A stretch of 64,000 nucleotides of DNA from Symsagittifera roscoffensis. Taxonomy: Eukaryota; Xenacoelomorpha; Acoela; Convolutidae. The stretch spans positions 56,996,312 to 57,060,311 of the forward strand of contig NC_087066.1 in the NCBI RefSeq assembly GCF_963678635.1, read 5' to 3'. Numbering within the stretch: position 1 is the stretch's first letter; the number at the start of each line of letters is the position of its first letter. Positions 31,831 to 44,200 of this stretch are shown here, piece by piece. The notes under the pieces are model-generated. The model ran no database searches and was not told the origin of the DNA. It saw nothing but the letters and a program-made list of their open reading frames with translations. The position numbers were made by a program, and so were the translations under genes.

Positions 31831-33289
31831 GCCCCTCCCCTCCCCTTCCTCCCTTAATTTACATCTACATGAAATTTACTTCTTCCTTTTGTCACCCGCC
31901 TTATAAATCAATTTTTTTCTGAAAAACGTTTGTAAAAGGAATGATTTTGAAAGCTTTATTCTATTTTATCTCGGCTTTCATCTGTCGGTTTGCCGAGATA
32001 GAGAGATTTGTTGTTTTCTAAGCTGAAGAGTCTGCGCAGATATGAAATGATAGACGGTTTTAAGCCAAGTTACAAAGTATATTTAGAAATAAGCCAACTG
32101 TTTTTTTGACATAATCCCTCGACATGCTTACAACTGTTCTGCAGAAAACAGACAAATCTCCTATTTAATGAACACCTGTTTGTGAAGCTGCATGGAACAA
32201 TATAACTGTCCCAATTGACATTTTACAATATTGAAATCATTTAACCAAGAGAAGAAAAAATCGCCCGAGTAAGTTCTGAACTTTGAACTTCAAACCTTTT
32301 CCGACTTCGCTTGAAGATCAAAAAAGTCTTCACCGAAAAAGGCCTTTCATTTCTATGCGCCGTGCATTTTTCAAATTCAAATCTGAGAATAACTAAAAAA
32401 AAGGGGACTTATTTCACTGTTTTTTCTTCACATATTTTTCATGGTAGCTTTAGAGAGCATTTCAGAATCGGCACTGCTGGTTTTAATTCTGACAGTGGTA
32501 TAAATAATTCAACTGGCAGACAAAATTGAATGTGCAATTCGAGTTCACCGTCAGATACGCTCAACCTTTTTTTGTTTGCTTCCAGCCAAACTCGTCTTCC
32601 GATTGATTTTTCCGGTTAATTCTCATCTCATCTCTATAGTCGGTTATATCCCTTGGGACTTTCTACCAACAAAGTGCGTAAAAATCATATCAGAGCAAAA
32701 TTAGTTCAAATGGTATGTTTTTTTAGAAGTTCCAACTCAAAAAATATCAAAGGTAGGCACATTTTTTGATCATTGAAAATTTTAATATTTGCAATAGCGC
32801 TTCTAGCGAGATAGAGGAAATTTCGATTTCTGGAAACGAAGAAGTCATTGTGAGGTCTCAATTAATTTTTCGCCAAGGGGCTATAAGCGGATTTAAGAAG
32901 AGTTCTTAACTCAAAAGAAGAAGCTTTTTGCCTGAAATTACCTCTCCTTGTAATTTAAAAAGAGCTTTGATAGTACGTCAGTTGTGCTGGGGGCAGAAAC
33001 TCGTCTTAAAATTTATCAAAGTGGCTGGGACTTTATATGAAATACTTCAATAAATATATCATTTTTTAACTCTCTCTCTAGGTTCTTAGATCTTAATATA
33101 ATTAGAATGGTTAAAGGTTTTATATTTTATATATTTGGTGTAAGTAGTCTTTGGGTAGTGGGTTTGTCAAATTCATAATTGCATACTCTTTTTCTTGTAC
33201 GGTTTCTCAAAAGTTTGTCTGCTGTACTCTAACTGCACCGAGCCTCAGAAATCATTTTGGTCGACCAAATATAAAGCTCTTTTACAATA

Positions 33290-33345
33290 ACAAGACTGCT
33301 CGTATCAGCTCCCGAATGGTCCGACTGTTATTTAGGATGTTTGAA
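33290..33345 (+). mobile_element. Family M fragment (left end)
   Basis: AACAAGACTGCTCGTATCAG...ggtccgactgttatttagg; only the left end is present. Confidence 0.6.
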
Positions 33346-34082
33346 GTAAATTTTACCTAGAAAAATCCACGCCAAGAAAAATCCACAACAATAATTCCAC
33401 AGGTGACTTGAATAAAAAATTACCAAAGATCAAGTTTAATATTCGCTTCTGCTTTTCTGTGGACATTTTGTTTGAATAAATTAGAGTGCCTCAATTCAAT
33501 TGCGGGTTGATTTTCCGCATATGTTGCGCGTTAGTATGAAAGTGAACTTTGCGCGCATTTAGAAAACTGAACCCGTAATATTGAAAAATTGAAGCCATCA
33601 TAATTTCTCAAAAAATAATCACAGATGACACACTTTTTAAAGTTTGAGATCAGAGCAAAGCGACTACAAAAGTGCGCCAAAATCAGTGTTTGCCGTTTAT
33701 ATGAGTTCATGTTTCAGTTAGAAATACAGTTGCGGGAAAACATCATCAACCATTTCAGGCTTACCGAAATACATGCTCAAAAGCCGGCAAAAAATTAACT
33801 ACTAAAAAGTATGCTACAAAATTGTTGAAACTTCAGTTTTTTGCTAAACTTTTTATTCAACCATGTGTACACTCAACCTCAGGGGGTCATAATATGTTGT
33901 GAGAAATGTTAAACGAAAAAGCACTGGACCCATATGCCCACTGGTTTCCAAATCAAGACTATTTAACTATATTACGTCGTTCACTGTAAATTTGAAGTCG
34001 TGAATTATTCGACTACCCTTCCAAGTGTCTGAAATGTTCGACTTCCTTCAGTTAGTGATCGAATTTTGAGCTAGCTATTTAT

Positions 34083-34631
34083 TGTTTCGACTTTCGATAG
34101 GAAAGTAACGGAATATTTTTGCTCGGTGTGGGTTTTTTTTCTTCAGACAAATTTCGACTTTTTAACTAGCCATTTTTGACGGAACTTTTTTATATTGTTC
34201 GAAACGTATTGTTGTGCTGAGCTCAAATCTGAAAAGATATTTCACCTGTAATCATTTTTTTGTAATGTTATGGGGGTTTAAAGATTGCCATTTTGGCCAA
34301 TTTGGGACAATTAACGCGCGATATATTTCGCGCTAATCACGCTTAAGCGGAGATTTAATCTATCTGTCTTAGAAATCGTTTCAAATTGGTTTTAACGAAA
34401 TTATTTGCCATAATTAATTTGTTACAAGTAGCGAAATCTATCCTTTTGTACTTTATATGGCGTTTGGGGGGATGATTTTTATTTGATTTTTATTTCAAAA
34501 AACTCAAATTTTTGAAAAAAAAAATTTCATTTTGTTTCATTACTTTTAATTTTTTAATGTTATTACTGCTCCATAAACCTTAATAGGCAGCCGGAATATT
34601 CAGGGCTTCGCCTTATACGAGCAGTCTTGTT
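34083..34631 (-). mobile_element. Family M element 3
   Basis: Inverted copy: starts with the right-end hairpin (one mismatch, gatagg) and ends tacgagcagtcttgtt. The core gcgcgatatatttcgcgc is able to form a third stem. About 550 bp. Confidence 0.75.
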
Positions 34632-36085
34632 GGCTATTTAATAAACAAAATACAGCTTCGAGAAACGCATTCTAACTAATATTTCAAAGTATATCGGTGG
34701 ACCGAACAATGAAAAGAATTTTTTTTTCATATTTGACTTCAGGGCCTCGCTATCTTCCAGATGATTTTCTGTAAAATTAAATTCTAACCTGCATGGCAAA
34801 AATTTAATAAAACAACGAAAATGTCACTTCAGGGCACTTTACGAGTCAACACATCAAAAATTCGTTCATTCGTTAGTAGGTCAAATTTGATAAAATTATG
34901 TAGACGAATTCTGATAATTATGAAATTAAGGTAGAGGCACTTAGCATAGTAGAAAGGTGTTAACAGCGAAACCGTCGATAGTGTATTTGATCTGATACCA
35001 TTGCAATGATAGTGTATGAGGACGAGCTCTCACTTTACCTCTAGATTCATGTCTGACCAATTCGGCTGCAAAAGTGGTACCACGTCAAAGTTCTAGACGC
35101 AAAAAACGGCCTTGAGTCTCAGAAAAAGAGCTTCACTCACCAAATAACACAGTCTGGATTGCGGGGGCATAATACAAATGGACTATTATCGATAGGACTG
35201 TTAAGGCCTACTGAAAGCTTCTCTGAGATTCGCAGTAACCATATTACATTATGTTCTTATCAATTTACGATTTTTTGAATAGCTTCGACGCATGTCAATT
35301 TGTTTATGTTATGTTTATGACGGCTTTTCACAATGAGAACTACAGTCAATTTACACAGAATTTATGCAAAGTCAAAAGATGAAATTTGAGAATGGTACTT
35401 TCCTTGCACAAACAAAACTTTCAACTCTCTTCTGAAAAACTTAAGAAGAATCTTCCCATTTGCTTTCAACAGAAAAAAAAAATAATTTGCCCCCTGACAG
35501 AAAATTTATCATTAATTGCCACCCTCAGAACTAACCAATTAGACCTTTTTTTTCACTATTAACGCAAATAATTTTTTGATTCTCTGGAAAGAATATGTGC
35601 TTCTTAGTTTTTTTAGAGGAGATTAGAATGTTTCCATTTGTCAATCAAAAACGCTTTAAAATATTTTTGCGAATATGGCAAGTAAATTTTTTAAAATGAA
35701 CGAATTTTTTTTAACACCCAATTTTCATTAACTATTTTTCGTCTAAACCATTCCATGTTTATCATACAACTGGACTCCTGGTGAAATTTTAAACAACTTT
35801 AGGATTTTTTCTCCCAAGGCAGCCTAATTTTGATGCAAAACTATCAAAAACTATTACTTTTTTGCAGTTAAATTCAAAAAAAACTTGTCAGTCCATTTCA
35901 ACAATCTTCACTTCATTTTCAACATATGTTTGTAAGGTAAGTTCAAAAAAAGGTAGACAAAAGGTAGAAAAATGTATTTCAGTTCTGATTTGTAAATTCA
36001 ACTTTTTTAGCCATTTTTCTCATAGCCTTGTTTCAATTTAATTTCATTCAATTGCACTCAATTTGAGCAAAATGATGAGGAGAAA

Positions 36086-36130
36086 CTAGACTGTTCATAT
36101 CAGGGCAAAGCCTTAAATGTTCCAACGGTT
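36086..36130 (+). mobile_element. Family M fragment (left end, diverged)
   Basis: Reads agactgttcatatcagggc, aaagccttaaatg and ttccaacgg, recognisable as the M left end with its hairpin region mutated. Confidence 0.45.
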
Positions 36131-37106
36131 CATTTATTCGTCTCAAATTGTTTTTGGTATGTGAAATGTTTTCAAATTTTGGGCTGATAATATCAAAGTG
36201 TTAAATTTGAGTCGTTCATGGAATTAAAAAGACCAAATATTTTGTCATGCATAAAAAATTCGCGCGTTGAAACCAACTATCAAAGCAACTTACCAGCAGC
36301 AAAGCTGCTCTTAATTCAAATGCAAGCATGCTCACTCGGCAATCCCAAGATTTCCGGATCGAAGTCTGTACGCAGCCATTGTTTTTAAAATTGGTCTAAC
36401 TAAAAATACCACCCCTTGAAATTCGGAACAAAAATGTTTGACTGTCAATAGGATCTAGAGGAAGATTATTTCGAAACAAAACGGAGAGCATGATTGTTGT
36501 GGATGCCTGATGAATGATGGTGGATGCATTGTCTTTCAAATGCAGCTGTTGAAATGAAACATAAGGTATTGCTTTAGAAATTAAAAATCAGGAAAATAAA
36601 GTCAGAATTTTCAAATTGAAATTCAAGAAAAATGCTTGTTGAAATTGGGATTACCGAGGTGAGATTATTGAAGTTTGAAGTTTAAGATTGTTGAGGTTAA
36701 ATCCGAAAAACTTTGTATTCGGGTGTTTGTTTTTCGTTATGCACGCAGAATCAGGTACCATAAAAATCTTCAAAATGGGTCGAATGATATATCAAAATAA
36801 AGTCTTCCAGTCGTAATTCGAACGACATTATTATATTGTAATTTTCCCCCAGCATCGAGAAAACTGGCTTGATTTTTCTAAATTCCTAATTCGAGTAAAC
36901 AATGCGAGCAAGCAGGCTTGCGATAGTCTTTTTTAAATGTTTAATAGCTTACAATAGCTTAATTTAAGCCGTAAAAACTTAGTTTTACTAGACTAAAAAT
37001 AATTTGATGATTTTTTTGAAAACAAAAAATTTGACCTGTTTTTGTTCTTCTACCATTACGAGGCCAAACAAGTTGTGATCTAACTTGCTTATTTTACTAT
37101 GATCAG

Positions 37107-37370
37107 GGGTGGAACTACAATTTTATCGGGGGAAGGGCAGGTTTTCAAAATTTTTGTCTACCTTTTTATAGCTAGATTAAATTGATTTTCCGAGGTCTCC
37201 CAAATCAGTAAAAAGGCTCTCTTTTAGACACCAATATTCTGCGACGCAGTGAACATATTAAAAAAACAATCCAAAAAAGGCTTTTTGGGCACTTTTTGGA
37301 AATTTTCGATTAAAAGTCGCGTTTTTTCTGTGCGCTCTTCCCCCGTAAATTAGTAAGAAATGGCTAACCC
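37107..37370. mobile_element. Diverged hAT-MITE fragment
   Basis: Begins CAGGGGTGGAACTAC, a decayed hAT terminus, and continues with ttgattttccgag...cactttttggaa...gtcgcgttttttctgtgcgctc, matching the 4840-5010 type. Confidence 0.55.
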
Positions 37371-37608
37371 TTTTTTTGTCTTAAAAGAAATCATTGAAAT
37401 TTGCAACAAAACTTGGCCTCGAGAAGACTATCTCTGAAACTTAGTTTTGTGTAACCTCGTCCGCTGTGTAAAAGAATCCTTAAGCGTACCCTTTAAATCG
37501 CGGATGCTTCCTTTTGTATTGCGTTATTACACTTTCTTTCGGTTCGAGCCCGACGTTTACGGTTTGAGCCCCAAGTTTGTCTGCTTCCATTTTTGAGACA
37601 AGTTTTTC

Positions 37609-37824
37609 TTGCAAATTCAAAGAAAGTTCACCATCGAAACGTCATCAACTGAAGAATACGCGTTGTGGGTGAGCGCGTTATCCAGAACACTGATAATCAA
37701 TGCAGAACCGTTTCAAAAGGTTGTGGTTTTCACGAATTTCACAAACCGCAGTAACTTGACAGCTAAGTGTCATGAAATTACAGCTCCCTTCCGGATTGAA
37801 AAGACAAGGAGCGCGCGGGAATAA
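37609..37824 (+). other. Possible decayed or partial PH-domain exon
   Basis: A 71-codon frame without clear splice acceptor. Residues 6-30 (KFTIETSSTEEYALWVSALS) fit the last strand and C-terminal helix of a pleckstrin-homology domain, where a Trp in E-E-x-x-x-W-x-x-A-L is the most conserved residue. A GTGAGC donor-like site follows the Trp codon at 37670. There is no neighbouring exon and no further domain, so this is only a suggestion; chance is quite possible. Confidence 0.2.
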
Positions 37825-38567
37825 GAGTTCTTTTCAGGATTAAAAAAATCCAAATCCTATATAAAAATGTATTAAACATTTATTTGCCTGAAACTGGCCT
37901 CAATTCTTTTTATAACCTTCCTTTTGAAGAGTAGTGTTGCCTTCGCGTTAGAGGAAACAGGATAAGGTTTGCACTAAATTTCGCGTTAAAAATTACTGAA
38001 TAATTATGGGTATTTAAAGTTGGCGATATGCTTCGAAATTGTCTGCTAGCAACGTCATTTCAGAAACCTTTTTGAAATTGCTTCAGGCGTTTTTTTTGGT
38101 ATTGCAACACTGCGGGGTGTTTCTTATAACTCTGATCAACTACGTGTGATCAAAAATATACTCTGCCTAGTCTAGTTTAGCCTAACAGGGATTTTCCGCT
38201 TTCATTTTTATCCATCTTTCTGTCCAATCCCATTTGCGGAGAAACAAGAAACATCTCTTTCTTTTTTTTCAGTCTTAAATCCCTTAGATAGCCTATTTTA
38301 TTGTTCCACTTTTTTAACTGCTCAAAAATATTTTCCTTTTGACAAATTTGTCGCTTTTTAAATTCTTTTGCATATCAAATCTGAAGCCTATACTGACGGT
38401 AAGAAAGGTAAGAAAATACTTTGGATATTTCAATTTTAGAAGCTGAGGATTTCAAGGTCTTCCACCTTTTTTTCTAGCGATTGGTGTGTAGTTATGGAAA
38501 CCCCGAGCCGAAGTCGGGTTTTTGATCGCGATCCGAGGTCTTAGTTTGAGACCAGTTTTTGGCATTT

Positions 38568-38749
38568 CCAGACTTTCGCGACCTATGTCCCAGCCCCTGC
38601 GTTTGCGACAAACGTAAGTATGTCCAGACTTACGTGACCTAAGACATCCGTCGCCACTTTCCCGACCACGATGGAGGTGGCACGACCCAGGGAAGCGCCA
38701 AAGTCATAGAAAATTGCAAAGGTCTGAACATAAAGTCGCGAAAGTCTGG
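38568..38749. mobile_element. 182-bp inverted-repeat element
   Basis: A perfect 15-bp inverted repeat, CCAGACTTTCGCGAC at 38568-38582 and its complement at 38735-38749. TGTCC/GAACA-type similarity continues inward. Related motifs (gtccagacttttgcga, gaaagtctggacata) recur near 39330 and 39716. The GC-rich centre has no ORF of note. A MITE or cruciform-forming repeat is likely. Confidence 0.5.
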
Positions 38750-38790
38750 ACAAAACAAAGTTTAGTTGCGTGATTTTGAACACAAAGTCA

Positions 38791-39299
38791 TAACAAGACT
38801 GCTCGTATCAGGGCGAAGCCCTGAATGTTCCGACTGCCTTTTAAGGTTTATGGAGCAGTAATAACATTAAGAAATTAAATGTAATAAAACAAAATGAAAT
38901 TTTTTTTTCCAAAATTTGATTTTTTTAAAATGAAATCATCCCCCACACGCCATATAAAGTACAAAAGAATAGTTTTCGCTCATTGTAACAAATCAATTAT
39001 GGTAAATATTTTTCTTTCAACCCATTTGGAACGATTTATAAGACGGATTAAATCTCCGCTTACGCGTTAATTGTCCCAAATTGGTCAAACTGGCAATACT
39101 TAAACCCTCATAACTTTACGAAAAATTATCACAGGTAAAATATCTTTTCAAATTTAAGCTCAGGGCAACAATACCTTTCGAATGATATTAAAAAATTCCG
39201 TCAAAAATGGCTAGTCAAAAAGTCGAAATTTGTCTGAAGAAAAAAAAACCCACCCCGAGCACAAATATTCCGTTACTTTTGTATCGAAAGTCGGAACAA
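38791..39299 (+). mobile_element. Family M element 4
   Basis: AACAAGACTGCTCGTATCAGG at the left with an intact left-end hairpin TCAGGGCGAAGCCCTGA; ends GTCGGAACAA. Slightly shortened core. Confidence 0.8.
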
Positions 39300-41284
39300 A
39301 AAGATTAGAAAACTGTGAAATTTCGGACAGAAAACATGAAAGTCTGGACATAAAGTTATAAAAACTTTGAAAAACTTCGGAATATTTGTAAAAATTATGC
39401 ATTTGCAGGCTGAGTTTTTAGTTTTTGGCAAACATGCGTTTTTATAGCAAACATGGGTTTTAATAGGACAAGATGTCTCTAAGAAAGGAAAACCGTTGTG
39501 GTACAACAAAATAAAAACTTTTATTTTGTTGTACCAACTCCTTTTAGGAACAATTTTGGTTGAGTATTGTTTCAAACTTTTGCTTAAATCATTTGAAAAT
39601 CTCTGCCCAAGCTTTCAAATACACTCTGATGTTTCATTGTAATGTCAAGACTGCTGCGATTTCAAGTCCAGAGTTTCCAGAGACGTTATGTTCAATATTA
39701 TACGAACAAACTTTCGTCCAGACTTTTGCGAGCCAATGTCCAGACCGATGATTGTTTATTATTTATTATTCGATCTTTTCTCTTTTGGGAAGGAACATTT
39801 CCTGTCTCGTCATTAAGACGACCAGCTCAAAAAATGATCCAAATTGAACTGAGACACACAAAGAAATATTGGGTCTTGTTAAAACGCTACTATACGCTAA
39901 AGACATCCCTTAGTACTTTAACTACACAGAGTGAGTGAGAAAATTTTTTCAATATTTTTTTCTCAAGATTTTATTCTTTTTACAATTGATAAACTTTCAA
40001 TCAAATTTTTTGGAAATTTTTCCAGGCTTTGAAGGCAACTAGATGAATCAATGCTTTGGATCAGTCGTCTTTATTTGTAGACGCAGGTCTCTCAACCTCT
40101 TATCCAATTCTCAAATGACCTCAACTTCCCGCCAAAGCGCAATGAATTTATTTAATTAATATTTAGTTGAAATTAGTATTTTCCCGCACTCTAGACTAAG
40201 TATTTGTTGTTTATTTTGCTGTAAGAAAATTTTTAAAATAAAGTGGAAAACTAATAGAAAAAATTTCGAAGTTTTTTTGAAATTTTTTTCCTTTTTTTAT
40301 TGATATTTTTTTATGAAGACAACTGTTTTCAATTATGCCCAATTTACGACTTTTTTACGGGTGCTTATAGTTTTTTTATATTTTATATTTTTCTCATTAC
40401 ACCAGAACAAAAAAACCGACATCAATTTGCAAAAATTAATAATTTGAAAACCTTTATTTGAAGTTTTTGGGAATATGGCCGGAGCGTTCTTTGCTCCTTG
40501 CACAGCAATCGGTTAGCCTTAATCTCTCTTTTTTCCAGGCAAACTTGCTTACGATATTTTAATCGCTTATAATAGCTTAACTTAAAACGTGAAAACTTAG
40601 TTTTTCTCGAGTAAAGTAGGTTTTACGAGTTTTTAGCGCCTTTTTTGGAATAAAAAAATTCAAAGAACTGTAAAATAAGTTTGAAGAATTGTTTGGTGTT
40701 TTTAAGCAATTCTTTAAAAATTTTGTTCATTTTGTTTGTTTTACTATGCCTTTCGAGTATGCTGAGGCTCTGTTTTTCGTTAAAATCTTTTTCTAACACC
40801 ACACAGAGAAAAAATCACAATTTGTTCCGCAAAAACGACAAAACCGCACCACAATTTGTTCAATACTATGTTCGGAAAGTAACCGGTTGAGTTCTGAAAA
40901 CTTGCCATTTTGCGTTTTTTGACTGCTAAAATTTCAAATTTTCCTTTTGTAAACATTGCTTAAGATTTTCAAGGCTTTTCTGTTTTTTTTTTTTTATAAA
41001 ATTGATCTTGTCGTTTTCCATTTTTGGTTCAGTTTGGTCCAAACTTCAGCAAAACACTTCGTGAAAAACTACTACAAATAACCTCCTCCTACACAATGTT
41101 TTAAAAATTTTTTTCTTATTTTCAAGCAAAGAATTAAACATCTACACTCAGAAAACTCAATAATATCAGGCAGTTTATATTCTTATCCGAATATTTCATT
41201 TAGATCAATTTATGGCAAAAAAGACGGTATTTTAAATCAACCTGACTATCCGTGCATTGAACTATGAACAACTATTACGCCATT
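39300..41284. other. AT-rich intergenic DNA
   Basis: No gene is recognised. Frames 39273-39575, 39642-39938 and 40681-40890 look like chance frames. An aactccttttagg/aataaaagttttt region near 39490-39550 contains a short inverted repeat (ttgtggtacaacaaaat...attttgttgtaccaa). Confidence 0.5.
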
Positions 41285-44200
41285 TTCTATTAATTTGTAA
41301 CCCTATATTTTCAGTCAGTTTCATGGAAACTGCTTTAATTAAAGGCCTAGAAACTCAAATTACTTCAAAATGGGTCAACCTGCCTCAAGACGCAAGATAA
41401 AAAATTTTGAAAAACCAAAATTAAACCTTCTACAGTGGTTTCTAACCTTTTCTACAGTAGTTTCTACAGTGGTTTCCAACATATTTTTTTGGAAATCGTC
41501 TTCATCATAAGCCTGAAAACTCAGGTTAAATTTCAAGCATGATGAACCCGTTTCGAAACGAACATAAACACATTCTTTCAAATCGAAATTATGCGCTTTA
41601 CAGTGACATTGTTGAGACGCTTTAACCCTTCAATGTACAGTTTTCTATGAAGAATATCAAGTGCGATGAAATAATCCAAATCAGAAACAATTCCTACAAT
41701 TTTTAGAACGTTGCTTCCTCATAAGCCTGAAAACTCAGATTACATATCACATTTAGACGTTTTCCCTCAAAGCGCAAGATACAGCCATTTTAAAAATCAA
41801 AATTATTCCGTTTAGAGTTGTGTTATGAGCAATTAAACGCTATGAAGCTTCACAAGAGAGTTTTTCATAACGCGAATTGAAAGCGATAAAATAAACCAGC
41901 TCAAAAAAAATTCTGCTATTCTGTGGGAATTTTTTTGTCATAGGCCTGAAAATTCAGAAGTAACTGCAAATTTGGTCAATTTGCCTTCAAATTTGGTCAA
42001 TCTACCTTAATACGCAAAATAAACATGTTCTTTTAATCGACTTCCAGTTTTTTGGAGCGGTTGCAAACGCGTTGTATGTGATCGTTGTAATCCTAGAGAC
42101 TTTTTCTTGGAGTTTATCTATAATTGAGTTAATTTTGATGAATTATTTCAGCTCAGAAAAAATTTCAACAGTTTTCTGTGAACTGCTTTCTTTATAGGCT
42201 TGAAAACTAAAAATTATCTTAAAATTGGTCAACTTGCCTCAAAACGCAAGGTATACACTTTTTGAAAGTAAGAATTACAATTTTCACAGTGATTTATGAG
42301 TTGTTCTATGTTCGGACTCTTAAAATTTTAATATAGACTTTTCTTTACAGTGTATCAAACGCAATTAGATCAGTTTCGTGGGAACTTTTTTCATTGTATG
42401 CCTGAATCTCAAAACAAAAAACAAATTTTTGGTCATTTTACCTGAAAATGCAAGATGAACACGTTTTTGAAAATCAAAACTAAACATTTTACAGCGGTTT
42501 TAAAGTCGCACTAAACAACCAAACATTTAACTTAGGGTTTTCTAAAAATTAAGAAAAATGCTTTCATAATGTTATGAAAAAGCAAAACTAACTTCAATTT
42601 TGGTCAACCTATCTCAAATCCGTGATACACACTTTTTTCCAGATCAAAAATAAAATTTTTACAGCGGTTTAAAAAATCTACTACATTGTTAACATTTCAA
42701 TTTTTTCAAAAAATTTTTTTTTAAGGCGTTTCATTTTTAGTGAAACAATCCAATTTAGGAAATATTTCAACCATTTTGTAAGAATTTTTTTCATGATAGG
42801 CCTAACAACTCAAAATCTTATTCAAGTCTGCTCAACCGGCCTCAAAAGGCACATTATAGACTTTTTAATATTCAAAATTATAGTTTCTAAAAATGATATC
42901 AAATCCGTTCAAGTAATCCAGCTCAGTAAAAGTTCTAACAGTTTTGAGGAAAAAGTTTTCATAATTGTCATGACAAACCGCACATTTGGTCATTCTGCCT
43001 CATGATGCAAGAAAAAAAAACACTTTTGAAATCAAATTTGTACCTTTTTTTAGCGGTTTTAAAGCGTCGTTTTGTGTTGTTAAAATACTTTGAAGCCTTA
43101 ATTTAGAGTTTTCTAGAAAGCTTTTAAAATGCGATAAAGTGATCCAATTCAAAAACACCTACAACAGTTTTGTAGGAAAGTTCTCATTATAGGCTTAGAA
43201 ACTCAGAATTAAATTTTTGGAGGACTTGCAAATGCGTTTTAGGTTAAAATTCTTGAAATTTTTTTTTTGGAGTTTTCTCTAAAGCAAATCCATTCCCATG
43301 CAATAAAAGCATCTAAGAATGAAAGCAATAAAAGCAAATCCATGATTTCAAAAGTTTTGTGGGAATTGCTTTTAGGCCTGAAAATGTGCTTAAAATTTGT
43401 CAATTTGCCTCAAAATGTGAGATATACACTTTATCAAATTGAAATTTAAATCATTTACAAAAGTTTTGAAAACGTCGAAGGTTAACACGCTTTAAGCTTT
43501 AATTAGAACTTTCTCAAACTGTATCAAATGCGATGAAACCAGTTTTGTTGGAATTACTGTCATCGTAGGCCTGAAAACTCAGATTATACTAAAAATTGGT
43601 CAATTTGCCTCAATCTGCCTCAAAATATAAGATATCTAATTTTGTAAATCAAAATTCTAACTTTGCAGTATTTCTAAAACCCTTTGTGTTAGTGCGTTTC
43701 AAACGCAAGGAAAAACAGTTTACAAATTTTACAGTCAATTTACAAGCATGCTTTTAAAAGCGTGTTAAAAGCGTTAAAAGCGTGATTTCGATCTAGAGTT
43801 TATTGTAAAACGTATCATGTTCGATAAAGTGATCCAGCTGGGGAACACTTCCAACAATTTTCTTGGAATTGTTTTCATTATAGGGCTAATAACTTAGAAT
43901 TTATTTCAAATTCGGTCAAGCTGCCTCGACATGCAAACAATAAACACTTTTTTTTCAAAATTTCGTTTTGTAAAGCTGTTTTAAAACGTCATATATTAAG
44001 AAACTTAAAAACCAAAATTGGAGTTTTATATAACTTGTATGAAATGCAAAGAAATCAATTTTGTGGTAATTGTTTTTATCGCACGCCTAAAAACACACAA
44101 TATATTTCAAAACTGGATAACTTGCCTCCAAACGCAAGATAGAAACTTTTCAAAATCAAAACCACACCATTTACAGTGGTTTTAAAAGCGTCATACATTG

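Larger units (their letters stand above)
30439..33289. other. AT-rich intergenic DNA
   Basis: Apart from the 43-bp tandem repeat and a hAT-like fragment listed separately, I see no gene. Frames 30678-30884, 32311-32529 and 33151-33360 are unrecognised. Cgact-ttctcga motifs recur at 30607-30690 and 31420-31510. Confidence 0.5.
34632..38567. other. AT-rich intergenic DNA
   Basis: No gene is supported. It contains a family M fragment (36086-36130), a hAT-like fragment (37107-37370) and the frame 37609-37824. The rest is unremarkable AT-rich sequence with long T/A runs. Confidence 0.5.

Noticed and set aside
37520-37580. GGTTCGAGCCC resembling a tRNA B box
   Set aside because: No A box, anticodon arm or acceptor stem at the right distance; a similar GGTTCGAGCCCC near 31826 also lacks a tRNA fold.
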